Source: Holacanthus passer (lineage: Eukaryota; Chordata; Actinopteri; Pomacanthidae). Taken from it: a stretch of 64,000 bases of DNA. This document shows, piece by piece, positions 36,901 through 48,700 of the stretch. A program made the position numbers and the translations under genes. The stretch is from NCBI GenBank assembly GCA_025331565.1, contig JAFREQ010000008.1, positions 620,001-684,000 of the forward strand, read 5' to 3'. The stretch's first letter is position 1. Every line of letters starts with the position of its first letter. The notes beneath the pieces are model-generated. The model saw only the letters and a list, made by a program, of their open reading frames with translations. It ran no database searches and had not been told where the DNA came from.

Positions 36901-37199
36901 TTATAGACACAGCTGTGCTATAAAGAATGCATTTGTCAGAGTCACTTCAATTTTGTAGTCAGGTTTATGTCTGCTTTTGTTCTCCTCATTTCTATACTGC
37001 TCTTGTACCAGTCGGTGGCTTTTTAAATGCTGGTTGTCTGCACTTAACAAACTGCATCCTGATTGGCTTCGGCTTGATTGGCTGAATTATAAAAAACAAC
37101 ATACCAAGAACCACATTAACTGGAAACATTTGATTAATTAGAACTTCCTTAATCAAGGAAATGTCATCGTGATGTAGTTTTCAGATTGTTTTATTCCTC
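36901..37199. other. no supported feature
   Basis: Unique-looking AT-rich DNA. Confidence 0.5.
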
Positions 37200-37520
37200 A
37201 GCTGTAATTATACCCACCTCACTCTGCTCGAGCCTCTTTGGATTTGACCAACACCTCGAGTTAGGAAGCCCAGTAAAAGTCTGATATTTTACCCAGAGTG
37301 TGGTTCAGCCTCTCCAAGTGCTGGTTTAGCCCAGAGGTCTGTGACGGATGTGGGTGATGTCTCTGCCCCAGATCTCCAGGACTGTGTCCCGTTTGATATT
37401 CCTTGACTCCGGGGCTCGCATAAGCACATTGAGAGAGAGAAGTCAAGGTCACTCCCACTCTGTCGCTGGAGCCTCATGAATATTATGATTAATCAGAGTC
37501 TTTTGGCTCGATTTAATAAC
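37200..37520. other. candidate conserved non-coding element
   Basis: Complex block with gctgtaattatacccacctc, cagcctctccaagtgctgg and catgaatattatgattaatc near its end. Open on the reverse strand over about 65 codons, but the peptide is not recognisable. Confidence 0.35.
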
Positions 37521-37660
37521 AAACCCAGCATTGTTGTGCGCGGCCTGTAGATTCAAGGCTAGCTTTTGAGGAACTGTTTGTGTTGCCCTCCCCAACCCAC
37601 AGCCATCCTTTTTTTTTAACCTGCACGCCCACCCAACGCTCCCTGATGACACTTCTTGCT

Positions 37661-37686
37661 CAAAAAAAAAAACACACACACACACA
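37661..37686. repeat. oligo-A followed by (CA)n
   Basis: An A-run of about ten bases passes into eight CA units. Confidence 0.8.
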
Positions 37687-38397
37687 AACCGTAACTGTAG
37701 TGTTGCCCTTTGGCGAGGAACGATGTGCGACGCAGCAAGCGGCCAGATGCATCGGCTGTTTGAGCTTCATCAAAAAAGTGAATAGTTGTGTTTGAAATGC
37801 AGACTTGACATGAAACAAATAAACCATCAGCCCACCTCCTCCCTCTTCCTAATATTCCAATCAGTGTAATTTTCAAAATGCCAGATTGTAGCGCAGTGTT
37901 GTCAAGTTTTAGAAATTCAGGGGCGACACACAAACAAACAATCAGACTTAGTTATAAGGGTAGACACTGTTTTTTCTCTCATTGTTGGTTTTAAGTAAAT
38001 AACATAAAGAATGAGTTCAAATTTTCAAATTTTACTGCCATTTTTAAACAGTTATACTTATTGTAATAGCAGTGTTGATCATATTCATATTGAATGTGTT
38101 TTGAATACAAATTTTTCAAATATAACATTTTCGGTAAATGAGCCGATGTCTGATAAACATGCATGTGCGATAAGTTAAAATCAAGTTTTAATTAGTGAAC
38201 TAAAGACAGACTACTTTCATTTAATTGCTTCAGAGAGTTGAATTACAATCAAGTATAGTGGCTCACCAATGGCACATTTGATGCATAGATGTGTTAATGC
38301 ACCAAATGATAAGATCTTCTAACGGGTAATTAGAACTGGGAAACACAAGATATGAGACAGAGAGTTTTAATTCAGGCTTCATTTGATTTACTTCGTG
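37687..38397. other. no supported feature
   Basis: AT-rich DNA up to the mariner-type element. Confidence 0.5.
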
Positions 38398-38898
38398 TAC
38401 AACCCTGATTCCAAAATAGTTGAGATGCTGTGTTAAACCGAAATAAAAACAGAATGCAATCATTTACAAACTGTGATTACAGACAACAGTTTTACAAAGT
38501 GTTCCTGAGCCCATGTGTTTGACAAAGTGTTGAACCTCTCTCCATCCTCGCTTGTGAACGACTGAGTCTTTCCAGGATGAACCTTTCATACCCAATCTTG
38601 ATACTATCACCTGTTACCAATGAACCTGTTTACCTGTGGAATGATCCAAACAGGTGTTTTTGGATCAGTCCACAACTTTCACAGTCTTTTGTTGCTCCTG
38701 TCCCAACTTGTTTGAAACATGTTGCTGCCATCAAATTCAGAATAAACAGATATTTACAAAGATCAATGAAGTTGATGAAGTAAAACATTCAATACACTGC
38801 CTTTGTACCATTTTCAATTGAGTATATGTCAAAAGGGATTAGCAAATTATTCTGCTTTATGTATGTTCTGCACAGCATCCTAACTTCTTTGGGTTGTA
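38398..38898 (+). mobile_element. Tc1/mariner-type internally deleted element, copy 2 (forward)
   Basis: A 501-bp non-autonomous DNA transposon bounded by TA at both ends. The left terminus is tacaaccctgattccaaaat, and the right terminus ends cctaacttctttgggttgta, its degenerate inverted complement. Sub-terminal inverted words are also present (aaataaaaacagaatgcaat on the left against ttctgctttatg on the right). The interior holds acaaagtgttcctgagccca, catcctcgcttgtgaacgac, gaacctgtttacctgtgg and ccaacttgtttgaaacatg, which are the two flanks of the transposase gene of a common teleost mariner-like family; the gene itself is deleted. Copy 1 at 3798-4185 shares the deletion junction near 'tttacaaagtgttcctgagc', so the family spread after the deletion. 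Confidence 0.85.
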
Positions 38899-38928
38899 TA
38901 TCCAGACGAATCCATCCTGAATCCGCTG

Positions 38929-39588
38929 TTGTGGCTAATTATACGTGTGAATTTGTTTCTGTTTCTCCTTGAAGCTGACACATCAGCGTCTCTATCACGA
39001 CGTGGCCTGTTGAGAAGGTCCTGCTCTTCAGAGGGAGGCCACCCCTCTTTATCTGTCACCATGTTACTGGAGTGGAAACAGGTGTCTCATTTGATGTTCT
39101 CCAGGCCTTCGCTGACTTTTTTCCTCATTTATTTATTTATTTTTTTGGTGCTTCAATTCTGCACATGGTCCTCTCAAATCGACTTGTTCCTCCCACCGGT
39201 GCTCTCTGCTGAGTGGCTGACAGCTCCGGGGATGTCGAGGGAAAAGCTTGATGGGCGGCGGACGGACACACATACAGTAGACGGCATAAATCTTCTCAGA
39301 AGGTCACCATCACAAATTGTTCAAACAGCTCACAAGCAGCTTTTCAGTGATGATGTGAAGTTGGAAGAGAATAATCACATTGCGTGTGACTTGAAAATCA
39401 GATTGGTGCATTTTTATTCTCAGCTACATCTTCCATTATTATTCATTTTCTCTGCTCTGTGGACTGTGAGGTATCAAACCTCGCATATATATCTCATCTT
39501 TATATTAGCATCTGTTGCACCCCCACTTACACTTTCTCGACTCTTGCTGGAATGCGGACCTTTACCTCTAATCTTAGATTGTTTTTAG
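38929..39588 (+). other. 219-codon open frame, unrecognised
   Basis: The longest open frame in the window. The predicted product contains hydrophobic runs (SLTFFLIYLFIFLVLQF near residues 81-97 and HLPLLFIFSALWTV near 167-180) in between polar stretches, but no family I know. It starts 30 bases after the mariner-type element, has no detectable splice partners, and codon third positions do not look biased. The Leu/Phe-rich segments are what T/C-rich DNA gives in this frame. A chance frame is the simplest reading, although its length is unusual for 40%-GC random DNA. Confidence 0.15.
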
Positions 39589-41516
39589 CCCGCTCCCTCA
39601 GTGTGAGTAAAGAAAATGGAAAAATAGAATAGTTTTGGGGGAAAAAAACAACAACTTTATCGCAAATGCTGACCTTTAATTACAAAACCTTTGCAGCGGG
39701 AGACCTCAGCTTTTACTTAAGCTGACATTTATAAATACCGAAATGTCCCCGTGAATTGCTTTTTGTTGAAGTCAGTGTATTGTTGAGCGAGATAGCATCA
39801 GTCCATTTGTCAAATACTGTAACTGTTGGCTCAGGGGCCTGGCAGGGTGTGTGCACAGGACAATGTATAGCTGCTCTGAGCTGTCCACGTGCCGTATGTA
39901 GAGGACAGACCTGTTTGCAGAGGGCCTCTCCTATCAGTCACGGTCGCGATGGAAAGTCGAGATAAAGACGGTACTCTACCCTGCTACTGTGTTTGTGTGA
40001 CCGGGACAAGAAATCGATACAGCTGGTTTCAGAGACTGTTTTACAATCAGGGCAGCTCTCAGCTTAAATGTTTGTCTGTTTTATTCAATGACACTTCTCT
40101 GCAAACTATTACCCGCAGGGAGGGGAGAACAAACGTGAAACAAATAAACCAGCCGGCGACCCATCGCTGCGTTGTTTGCGCTTACAGATGGAAACTGGAT
40201 AGTGTGGAAATTTTCTTTACACAGTGTCAAAGCAAAATCTATCACAGCTAAGATCCAAGCCATTATATTACAGCCTCGAAGGAAATATTACTTCTCTGGC
40301 TGGCTTGTTTTATCCCTGATCTTTCTGTCCACCCATCATCACAGGGATATGGAGGCATCTATGGGGACATGCGCCTTCCATTGCCTCTCCCCTGATGAAA
40401 GGATTTCCCATCTGATATGCAGTAAAGGTTATCTGGATCGCAGTCATGTTTCTGTATAACATGCACTGCCAAGTAAAAACAGGAAAACATTTCTCCCCCA
40501 AAACTCATTTCAGCTTTGCTTTTCATTATTACCACCGCGAACATACTGCACTTATGTGACCATAATTCTCTTTTCAGTGAGCACATCGCAACTCTCCTTT
40601 TGGTCTGAAATGAAAACAAAATCTCTTGGTGATTCCAAGAAACCTTTAGGGTACTCTTGTAGTACTGTATAGAGGAACATTAGCCAGGAAAGAAATGCTA
40701 ATAATTGGAAGCCTGCACAAACCTTCAGATTATTGCCTTCTCACAACAGAATACTTTCACAGATTTACCAAGGCGCGAGTGGAACAGGATAAATAAAAAA
40801 TGCAAATAGGATAATGTTTCACCCTATAATCTGGTCTTCTATTTTGCAAGACATCGATGTGGTTTTGCACTTATGCAGATTATTTTTGGAAATTATTTGA
40901 TGCAATTTCTCAAGCAAAAGCTTTTGCTTCTGACAGTAGGCCTCATTTGACAATTCAGTGTTAAAAAAAAAAAAAAGGGAGAGAGAAAGAAAGGAGAAAA
41001 TGGTGCCTGAGGCTGAGTAGAGCAGACAAGCAACAGCTTCACATCACTCACCTGGATTCAAAAAGGACAGAAATAGCACTAAAAGCACCCACTCTCACTT
41101 TGTAACTGTTCCTTTGTTTCCCTGTCTCTCGCGTTAGGCTACCTTCATGGCAGCCCGAACACCCTGTGTCTCATTTCCCAAACGGCTACTCACCATCACA
41201 TTACAGCCAGAGGTCGTTTCAGCTGTGAGGCGCTCAGACAAAATTTGCAAAGCGTACAATCTTACAGGATCACAGTTCAATAAAAGTACGTTTTCAATTA
41301 TAACATATCATTTAAGTTCAATTTGATGAAGCAAAGTTTAATCGCTTTTTCCTCAGCTGAGGGTTTTTGATGACAGGGTAGGCAGATATATGATTCAATT
41401 CATTGTTCCAGTCATTGTCAGCACAGTTTTACACGCCCAGCCTGGTGGTGAAGATGCTGGCTGAATGTCTTCAGCACTTTACGTTTGAAAATAGCTGTTA
41501 GTATTCGTATTTCATG
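39589..41516. other. no supported feature; oligo-A14 tract
   Basis: Unique-looking DNA with an A tract at 40963-40976 followed by a purine-rich stretch. Reading frames at 39889-40251 and 40172-40459 are unrecognised. Confidence 0.45.
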
Positions 41517-41548
41517 CTTTTTGTTTGTTTGTTTGTTTGTTTGTTTGG
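41517..41548. repeat. (TTTG)n microsatellite
   Basis: About seven tandem TTTG units. Confidence 0.9.
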
Positions 41549-42719
41549 AATTGAATGCCTTTATAAATGTACAACATTTTCAGCAGAGATGGAAACATGA
41601 CGCTCGGGTGTACACACTAATTTTCGCCCCTTTTCTGATGCGATACTGTGACGTGCGTTGAACATTATGTTATGTTTTTTCCAGCCTGGGAACAACATGC
41701 AGTGCATCGTGATTGTGCTGTTCATTGTATATGTTCATTGTCATGAATAGCCAGCAGGCCCAGTAACTGAAAGGCATTCATTCTTACATGGTCATACACA
41801 GTCAGGTTGTTTTAACTGGGATTCACATTTGTTACATATACAGAACATATTGTTGTATAAAGAGTGAATTTGAAAACATTGCTGAAAGGTTTTGAGGTGA
41901 TATAAATAAATAAGAAAGTGTCTGATTTAACTTGGATGAGGCAATTTTCCAACCCCTAAGCTATTGTATAGCAACTTTAGAAATAATGGTGTTACTTGTT
42001 GCTTATGTGCCTCCTACCCATCTTTTACTTCTGCTATTTATTTGTATCGTGAAATGAATTGTCTCTAAATATTTCAGCACGTTTTTCTTGACTAGTTTTC
42101 TCCTGAAAGCAAGCGAAAGCCGTTTTAATGTCTCGACAGCAACAAACAAGCTTGGTAGAAAATAGGAGTATGATTAAGAGCCGTACCATTTTTTTTAGCA
42201 CATCAATCTCATAACGTACCATCAAGTTTGACGTCAGCAAGATGTGAAATGAATTTTCACATAATCGTCAGTTAAGGCAAACCTTTTCAGACTTTTCAGA
42301 CAAGCTTTCAAACTGCAGGCTTTTAAATTATAACTGGTAGAAAAATCTATGGACTCACTGCCATTAGAGAGATAAACAATACTGTCTGTAGGTAAAACCT
42401 TCAAGCTTGAAAATACTAGGTTGAATGCAGACCTATGGTGCAAAACTGTGTTGCCGTGCAAGGTTAACAGAAGGTAAAAGGATAATAAAAGCAAACACGA
42501 TGGTCACGGTGATCGATCATCCATCCCAGAGTTTCGAATTTCACCCAGCTGATACCGGATTTAATGTACGAACAAGCTAAAATGTGAAAACCCACCAGTC
42601 TTTTGAATTCCTACAATGTAGTGAAAGACCTAGTGATAATATCTTTTTCATTCAACGCCACACCTGCATCTGCTGAGACACTTTCCGTCGGGTAAGCGCG
42701 ATTATGAGCTGCTGAGAGC
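41549..42719. other. no supported feature
   Basis: AT-rich DNA; the part around 41680-41800 is more complex. No exon or repeat recognised. Confidence 0.45.
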
Positions 42720-42965
42720 TTGACGTTCTGCTACTATTGCAGCCAAGGCAATCACTTGTTGTGACAGGGACAAGGAAGCTCCCTCTCCCTGCAGGAGGCT
42801 GATTGATTGGGCAGTCAGGAAGAGGGAAATGTCCTTCACAATGGGCAGGGAAGGACGGCAGGCCCGGCATGCTCTCGCTCTCCTCTAAGAACTTTGCGAT
42901 TTGCTAAACTAATCCTCACTGTTGACATCAAAGAACCGCAGCTGACGTGGGAATGAGCTCTACTG
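42720..42965. other. candidate conserved non-coding element
   Basis: Complex block with tgcagccaaggcaatcactt, aggaggctgattgattggg, gcgatttgctaaactaatcc and gaaccgcagctgacgtggg. Inference only. Confidence 0.35.
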
Positions 42966-43040
42966 GAAACGCTTCTGTCAAACGAGACGGATGCGAGCGG
43001 TCCAGATTCATAAAGTAGTGCCTCCTGCTTTTCACTGAGC

Positions 43041-43057
43041 TTTTTTTTTTTTTTTTT
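43041..43057. repeat. oligo-T17 tract
   Basis: Uninterrupted T homopolymer. Confidence 0.9.
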
Positions 43058-43089
43058 CAAACTCATCAAAAACTGCCAAAAATGCAGGG

Positions 43090-43330
43090 CCTTGGCGTCA
43101 GAGTGTGTTTCAGCAAATTCAAACGGAGAGGAAGCTGCAGAAGTATTGCACGCACGCTGCACTGTGGGGTGGATAAGCAAGATTATATCAGTCCATATAT
43201 CTTATCCATTTTATAATTCGTCACCCACTGATTTAGCAAAATGTGTTGCTCTGCAGATTCCAGTGCTGCTTTTCATTTTCATGACAGGGGGAGGACAGTC
43301 ATTGTGGAGCTCGAAGAAAAAGTCACATTC
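43090..43330. other. candidate conserved non-coding element
   Basis: Complex block with gtattgcacgcacgctgcac, ggataagcaagattatatc and ctgatttagcaaaatgtg. It stays open on the + strand for 90 codons, but the peptide is not recognisable. Confidence 0.3.
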
Positions 43331-43879
43331 CAAAAGCGAACCTCATCTGAAGTTTGTAAGATGAGTGTTATTTCATCTGCCCTCTGATAGTATTTGAACC
43401 TTTTAAATGACACGGCAGATGATTTTCATGGCTACAAACCACTACACAGACTGTATTAGTTCGGTGTATATTTGAAGTAGGAGCTACTTCTGTCCTCATT
43501 GCTGCTGTTATGAGTGACACATTCAAAATTCTGTCTAATGTTGTAAATGTGAACAGAGCACGTGTCCGGACCGGCTCTCAAAAACTATTGATCATGAGAT
43601 CTTTTTAAATCTTTCATTCTGCAACGTGTTCACTTCTTTGTTTCTTTACAGTAATGTTTTTCTGTGTGTTTTAATTTTCAGATGACCATTCATTATTTTA
43701 TTTTTCTGAAAGTTCCCAGAAATAATGTAATATCTGCTGTGCTGCAGGATTCATCTTTATCAAGATTTTAGCACCTCTCTGAAAATAAGGTTCAAAAATC
43801 TTTCTTTTTTGCTTTTTACATCTATGATACAAACAACAAGCAAAATGCAGAAGCCTCTCAGACATGAAATTCTATCATC
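43331..43879. other. no supported feature
   Basis: AT-rich DNA. Confidence 0.5.
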
Positions 43880-44060
43880 CTTTGCATTCATCCGTTTCAG
43901 TGAGGACCTCACTGTGCCAAGTCATACAGAGCCATGGCACAGCGGCCATTACCAATGAGGAAGGCTCCGCTTTTAAATGTTAATTGCCGTGCCTCACACT
44001 TTCTCATTACACTCATTCTAAATGATGTGCTGTGAGCTCCACTGAAAGTATTCCCATTTA
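43880..44060. other. candidate conserved non-coding element with a short hairpin
   Basis: Complex block with gttaattgccgtgcctcac and ctcattacactcattctaaa. Within it CTGTGCCA and TGGCACAG form an 8-bp inverted repeat around a 15-nt loop. Too short for a microRNA precursor by itself. Confidence 0.35.
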
Positions 44061-45179
44061 TTCTCTGAACGTTTTTAAAGATCCGCACAGTTTTACTGCA
44101 TTAACATATGTATGATGAAGTAAAAAGGGATTGTTTCTACATGGTTTCGTGAGTAATACAGATGTGAGATGTAGGACTGTTTTGTGTGTGGGGGGAAAAA
44201 CAGTCAAGTCTTTATTCCACTCAGCTGAGTGCATTAATAGAGTCAAGAATGGCCACATGCATGAATGTGAATGCGGTATGATCTTGTTAGGTTTCTCCAA
44301 GGATACGGCCCATTTTGTCACTTACTCAGCCTGTGCAAAAAGCAATGCACAGCATCATTAAATATATAGATGTAATTTTACCACTGAGTTAAATTAACCA
44401 CCATTAAGCATTACAGGTTAGCTTACAGCATTCAGAGATGTTTTATATGTTTGAATTTGTGGTCGACTCATTCAGTAAGAGGTTTTTTAATGCATATTAA
44501 AATCTCCTGTTTGGGACTTATTAAATGGCCGTACAATGAAACGCTGGCTGATAAAATCTCACACTAACTAACCGATAACAAGAAATGATCATCAGCCTAA
44601 AATCAAAAGGCAACACTGACCATTTAAAACAATCTTCATGCTGTTGACAATGTAATAGAGAGGTTTTTGTCAAAGGTGCAAGCAGCACCATGATGCTGTA
44701 TGCTGAGTTTGAATCAGGACTTCTGTCACATCATCCCAATCTGTCTCTGTCATCTGTCTCAACATGAAGCTGTCCAACAGGGCAAATGTGCCAAAAACGG
44801 AAAAGACAGCCCCACCTGGAAGTGCTTCACGACAAAACTGATAGAAAATGTACAACACAAATAAGTGATGTTGTCAAAATGGACATTAAATACTTTTAAT
44901 ACAGACAAAAAATATGTCATATCTTTCTGAGTTATTTGTTTTTCAGGTTTTCATTTATGCAGTCAGGTATTTCAGTGAGTCACCTTCCGTCCTTTGTTGT
45001 GGAGCTGTTTGGCCTCTTTTCTGGCTCCATCAGAGCTTTGATTAATGATGGATTCCTTCATCATTTTACAGTTACATTTAAAAGAAAACAGTTGCACTGT
45101 ACATCATCCAAAACCCTCTCTGTGGCCACTTCCTGTCTGCTGTCTTATGCATGACCTCTGAATTTTGATACAAACTATA
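44061..45179. other. no supported feature
   Basis: AT-rich DNA; no repeat or exon recognised. Confidence 0.45.
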
Positions 45180-45382
45180 GTTGCAACAATTCATTGACTA
45201 ATCCATAAATCAACTGAAAGACAATTTTTCGCCAACTTTTATGATAATCTATTAATGATTTCAGTCATTTTTCAAGCAAAAATGTCAAACATTTGCAGTA
45301 ATGTAAGGATTTGCTGCTTCTATTTGTTATTTATGAAATAAAATAATCACGTTAATCAATAATGAAAATAATCATTAGTTAT
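45180..45382. mobile_element. palindromic teleost repeat ('attagtcaattaatgaatta' type), copy 2
   Basis: Left part gcaacaattcattgactaat with catttttcaagcaaaaatgt; right part gttaatcaataatgaaaata with atcattagtt, which is an inverted echo of the left end. The 'aagcaaaaatgtcaaacattt' and 'aaggatttgctgcttctatt' words belong to the same common fish family as 32537-32830. Non-coding. Confidence 0.75.
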
Positions 45383-45815
45383 ACAAATACAAATGCAAAT
45401 ACTGTAAACACAGCATTGAAACTAGGATGTGATTTACATAAACAATGCATAATTGCAATGCAATTTAAATTAGAACATAATGAATAAGGTAAAGTGATGT
45501 TTTTTCTTGTTTGGACGGAGACAGAACATTTATTTAGATTGCAAATTTTCAATAGTCTGTTTACTCACGGAGAGTAAATGATGATACGATGAGGATGCAG
45601 CCATTCCCGTTAAACTGTGTGCAATTATCAAGTTCGTAATAGTGTCGACTAATAACCACCTTATGAATAATTATTACTGAAACAAAATGAAAAATGGCAG
45701 TTATTTCTCATATCCTGTAACTTAAGCGCGTGGGTAGTCAGACAGGAAAGACATCTGTGTGCAGATCCATCTGGGGGTTGCCTTGTGTCAAAATCTTTCC
45801 AGGGAGGAAGATTAG
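45383..45815. other. no supported feature
   Basis: AT-rich DNA preceding the possible exons. Confidence 0.45.
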
Positions 45816-45830
45816 TGTGTCACTCACCAG

Positions 45831-45930
45831 GGACTGAGGCCGCGCACCTTCGTCATCCAACGTGGCTACAGCTCCATGTACTGTAACACCAACTGGCAGA
45901 AAGGTCATACCAACCTGATCTTCAATTTAA
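45831..45930 (+). CDS. possible coding exon, unidentified
   Basis: After an acceptor-like tcactcaccag ending at 45830, a frame reads GLRPRTFVIQRGYSSMYCN and then TNWQKGHTNLIFNL. In this 28-codon stretch about two thirds of codons end in G or C, mostly C (ACC TTC GTC ATC, then GGC TAC AGC TCC), against roughly 40% GC around it. That is the third-position pattern of a vertebrate coding exon. A donor-like AAAG|GTCATA lies at 45902-45911; otherwise the frame runs on into the next block. I do not recognise the protein, and the polypyrimidine tract before the acceptor is poor. Confidence 0.25.
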
Positions 45931-45975
45931 GATGCTCTTCACGCCTCTGCTTCCTCTCTCTGTTTTATTTGATAG

Positions 45976-46266
45976 GTACAGACAGCGTCGCACTTTGTGG
46001 ATCCAGTTCCTGGAAATTCACATTTGACAAGGACTCTCGAAAAGGAAGTTGAGGCTTTTGAATTATCAGAGCAGAGTAGAACAGGAGTGGAAGGGTTGGA
46101 TGCTGGGGAGGGGGAACGTCTGCTTGTCTGCCACTTAGTTAAACCAGCCTGCATCATCTCTGAGCATCATATATCAGCTCTGAATGAGCCGGCTGAAGAT
46201 CCCCAGCCCGAGGGAGAGCGCCACAGCATCACCCAAGTCAGCAGCACAGAAACTGTCATCCGCTGA
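45976..46266 (+). CDS. possible terminal coding exon, unidentified
   Basis: A good acceptor context (cttcctctctctgttttatt then tgatag, ending at 45975) is followed by 96 open codons to a TGA at 46264-46266. The peptide starts VQTASHFVDPVPGNSHL, is acidic (EKEVEAFELSEQ, NEPAEDPQPEGER) and ends with HSITQVSSTETVIR. Low hydrophobicity and the acidic tail suggest a soluble or cytoplasmic tail segment if real. The block at 45831 sits 45 bases upstream in another frame; a 45-base intron would be very short, so the two cannot simply be joined. No polyadenylation signal was seen soon after. Unrecognised; it could also be part of a conserved non-coding element or a decayed gene. Confidence 0.25.
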   Translation, partial: VQTASHFVDPVPGNSHLTRTLEKEVEAFELSEQSRTGVEGLDAGEGERLLVCHLVKPACIISEHHISALNEPAEDPQPEGERHSITQVSSTETVIR

Positions 46267-46489
46267 CACCCCCTGTGATCTTTCAGATATGGCATGGAGA
46301 CAGCTTTGATTGGACATACTGCCTACCTGGTAGTACAGTCAAACATTCAGCGCATGCATATTTATAGGGTGCACCCTCACTTGCTTTGTATCAGGGCGAG
46401 GAGCACAAGGTAAGAATAATGAGGTTCATTATAGCAATCCACCCACTCCTCGCTACATGTCTTGACCATGTCTGTGTGCACTTTTTAAA
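46267..46489. other. no supported feature
   Basis: Unique-looking DNA after the possible exon. Confidence 0.45.
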
Positions 46490-46660
46490 TCTTTAATAAG
46501 TAATTAACCTGGCTGAAATGCTAGAGTTGGACTGGCCTGAAATGGCAAAGCTGCATCTTGCTCGATGCCTTGTTGCTTTGGAAACATTGGATTGGAAGCA
46601 CCAAGCAGCGGAAAAGATAATGTTGGAAGGAGCATCGGCTCAGCGGGGAGAGGAAAAAAA
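46490..46660. other. candidate conserved non-coding element
   Basis: Complex block with taattaacctggctgaaatg, cctgaaatggcaaagctgc and gttgctttggaaacattgg. Inference only. An A19 tract follows at 46738-46756. Confidence 0.3.
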
Positions 46661-48639
46661 AGTTAATTGGTTTTGAGATTCAACCATAACTGACCAACAG
46701 CAGCTTTTGTAAACACAGGATGGGAATGGGAATATTGAAAAAAAAAAAAAAAAAAGTTTTATAATCTGAATTCACCGGAAATAAGGCTTGGTTCACACCA
46801 CGGACAGGAATATGCTGCCTTAGCCTGTGAAGGCTATTTGGAGCGGGAGCTTAAGCTTGACACAATGTGCCCATACAATGGTTGGATCTGAGGTCTTGGG
46901 GATCTGCGGAGGGAAGCGCAGTCATAACAGAAATCCCCACTACAAAGAGAAGAGGTGAAAAGGCAGTTATTTAACCAGATGCCCCACTCAGCAGAGAGAG
47001 GATTAAAATGCACTACTGCTTATCTGGCATAAAGACTTTGACTTTAAAACTGCAGGTTCCCTCAAAAACGTGGTGTGAAGGTCAGCCTTTTATTAGATGC
47101 CTTTTGTGTGCTAATGAGAATGCAGAGGGATTTATGTGTCATTCCTCTGTTCTTCTACTCACTTCAGGCTTTAATGTGGAAAAGAAAGAATAACAAGGCT
47201 ATGAGCAAGTGCTTTTTTGTTTTCAGCCATTTCGAGGGGTAAAGTGGGTTCTGATTGCAAGACAAACACTGAAAGCCCAGGTAACTGTACAAGGTTCAAG
47301 TGAGCAGTTAAAACTGATATATGAGCGGCGCCTTCAGTTCACATATTGTGTACAGTAAAAACATGAACTTGTTTTTTTTTTTCTTCACAGCTATCTCAGA
47401 AAACTTTCTTTGATCTTTTTTTTAAGATTGGAGAAAAACTTGAACTTGAGGTATCTTCTAAATAACATAGCCATGAATTGATATTCGACTATTTTTAGCA
47501 CAGGACCAGAGCATTGGTATTTTACCCCGAGCGGTGGACTGAGCTCCCAACAGTTGTTATTTGCACAATACATCAGCTGATCCGTGCTGTAACATTGATT
47601 TTACGTGTTCAGTCACAACTGGTGCACGTGTGTCCTAGTTGTGCAAAATACAGTGAAGACGACCACACAGATTTATATAAACGTACATTCTCGGAGACAG
47701 GGTTGGTTTGTGACTGAAGGTTTGCAAATTATCAGACAAAAACTGATTAATGCTCTTCCCACCTCAACAATTATTTTGCTTTGAGCGAGGAACTCCAGTG
47801 CACCTGTGCATCTGTGGTTGTAGGTTGTGCTGCGAAGCTCTCAGCGGACAAATAGCAGCAATGTAACAGCAGTAGAGAGTAAATATATAATCAGTTATTT
47901 TTCATGGGTATGTATATATATTTTATTCCAAACATCCTGCAGCATGTGTTCCTCACCTCTCCTCCTTTTATAAGACATTGCATAAACCTTACTAACCCTG
48001 GTGACACAGGGAACAATGCAGTATAAAACCCGAAGCAGCTTCCACCATCATAGCCTCCAGCTCTCGTGTCACTGAGGGTAGCGAGCTTTTGAACCATGTG
48101 ACAGTCAACCATCTCACCTGCATTAGATATGATCCTGTCAGGTTCTCGCCACAGCACAGAGGGGCTGAAATGATGGCACTCAAATCAGTTAATCTCGCAT
48201 CTTACAACAACCACATGCTAAACATTGGTGGTTTTGCCTTTTCACCAAATACCAGCAACAGCCTGGAGTATTAGTGTTGATAATTTTAGTGTCACTTTTC
48301 TCTATAAAATGAGCAAGTAACTTATCAAAAAGGAGTAAAACATGTCCCTCTAAATAGCTGGTTGTGATCACACCGTTAATGGTAATGAAACATTTTAGGA
48401 TTTTGTAAAACATCACACACATAAATGTAAATTATTATAAAAGTCTGTCTGTGTTTCACTATATTACCTAATAATGTGATACATCCAAGCATTGCAATAT
48501 TAAGTCATATTAAAAACTATATAAGATAATAAGAGAAAACATTCCTTAAGTAAGGTCAAAGGTCAGTACAAGTCAAGCAGATGGCTGAATTTAGATGGAG
48601 GTCAGGTAAAATGTTGTTTTCATGCTTTGATGTTTTATG
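46661..48639. other. no supported feature; oligo-A19 at 46738-46756
   Basis: AT-rich DNA without recognisable exons or repeats. Reading frames here (60-90 codons) are unremarkable. Confidence 0.45.
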
Positions 48640-48700
48640 CTGTGGCCCTGATTTTCAAAACAAGGTTAAGAAGTTGGGATGTTTCAAAGAGGAGCAAAAC
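48640..48700. mobile_element. possible terminal remnant of the mariner-type family
   Basis: The words 'ggccctgattttcaaaacaa' and 'gaagttgggatg' resemble the left terminus of the elements at 3798 and 38398 (accctgattc, then aaaaagttgggatg). Only the terminus is visible, with a small insertion. Confidence 0.3.
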
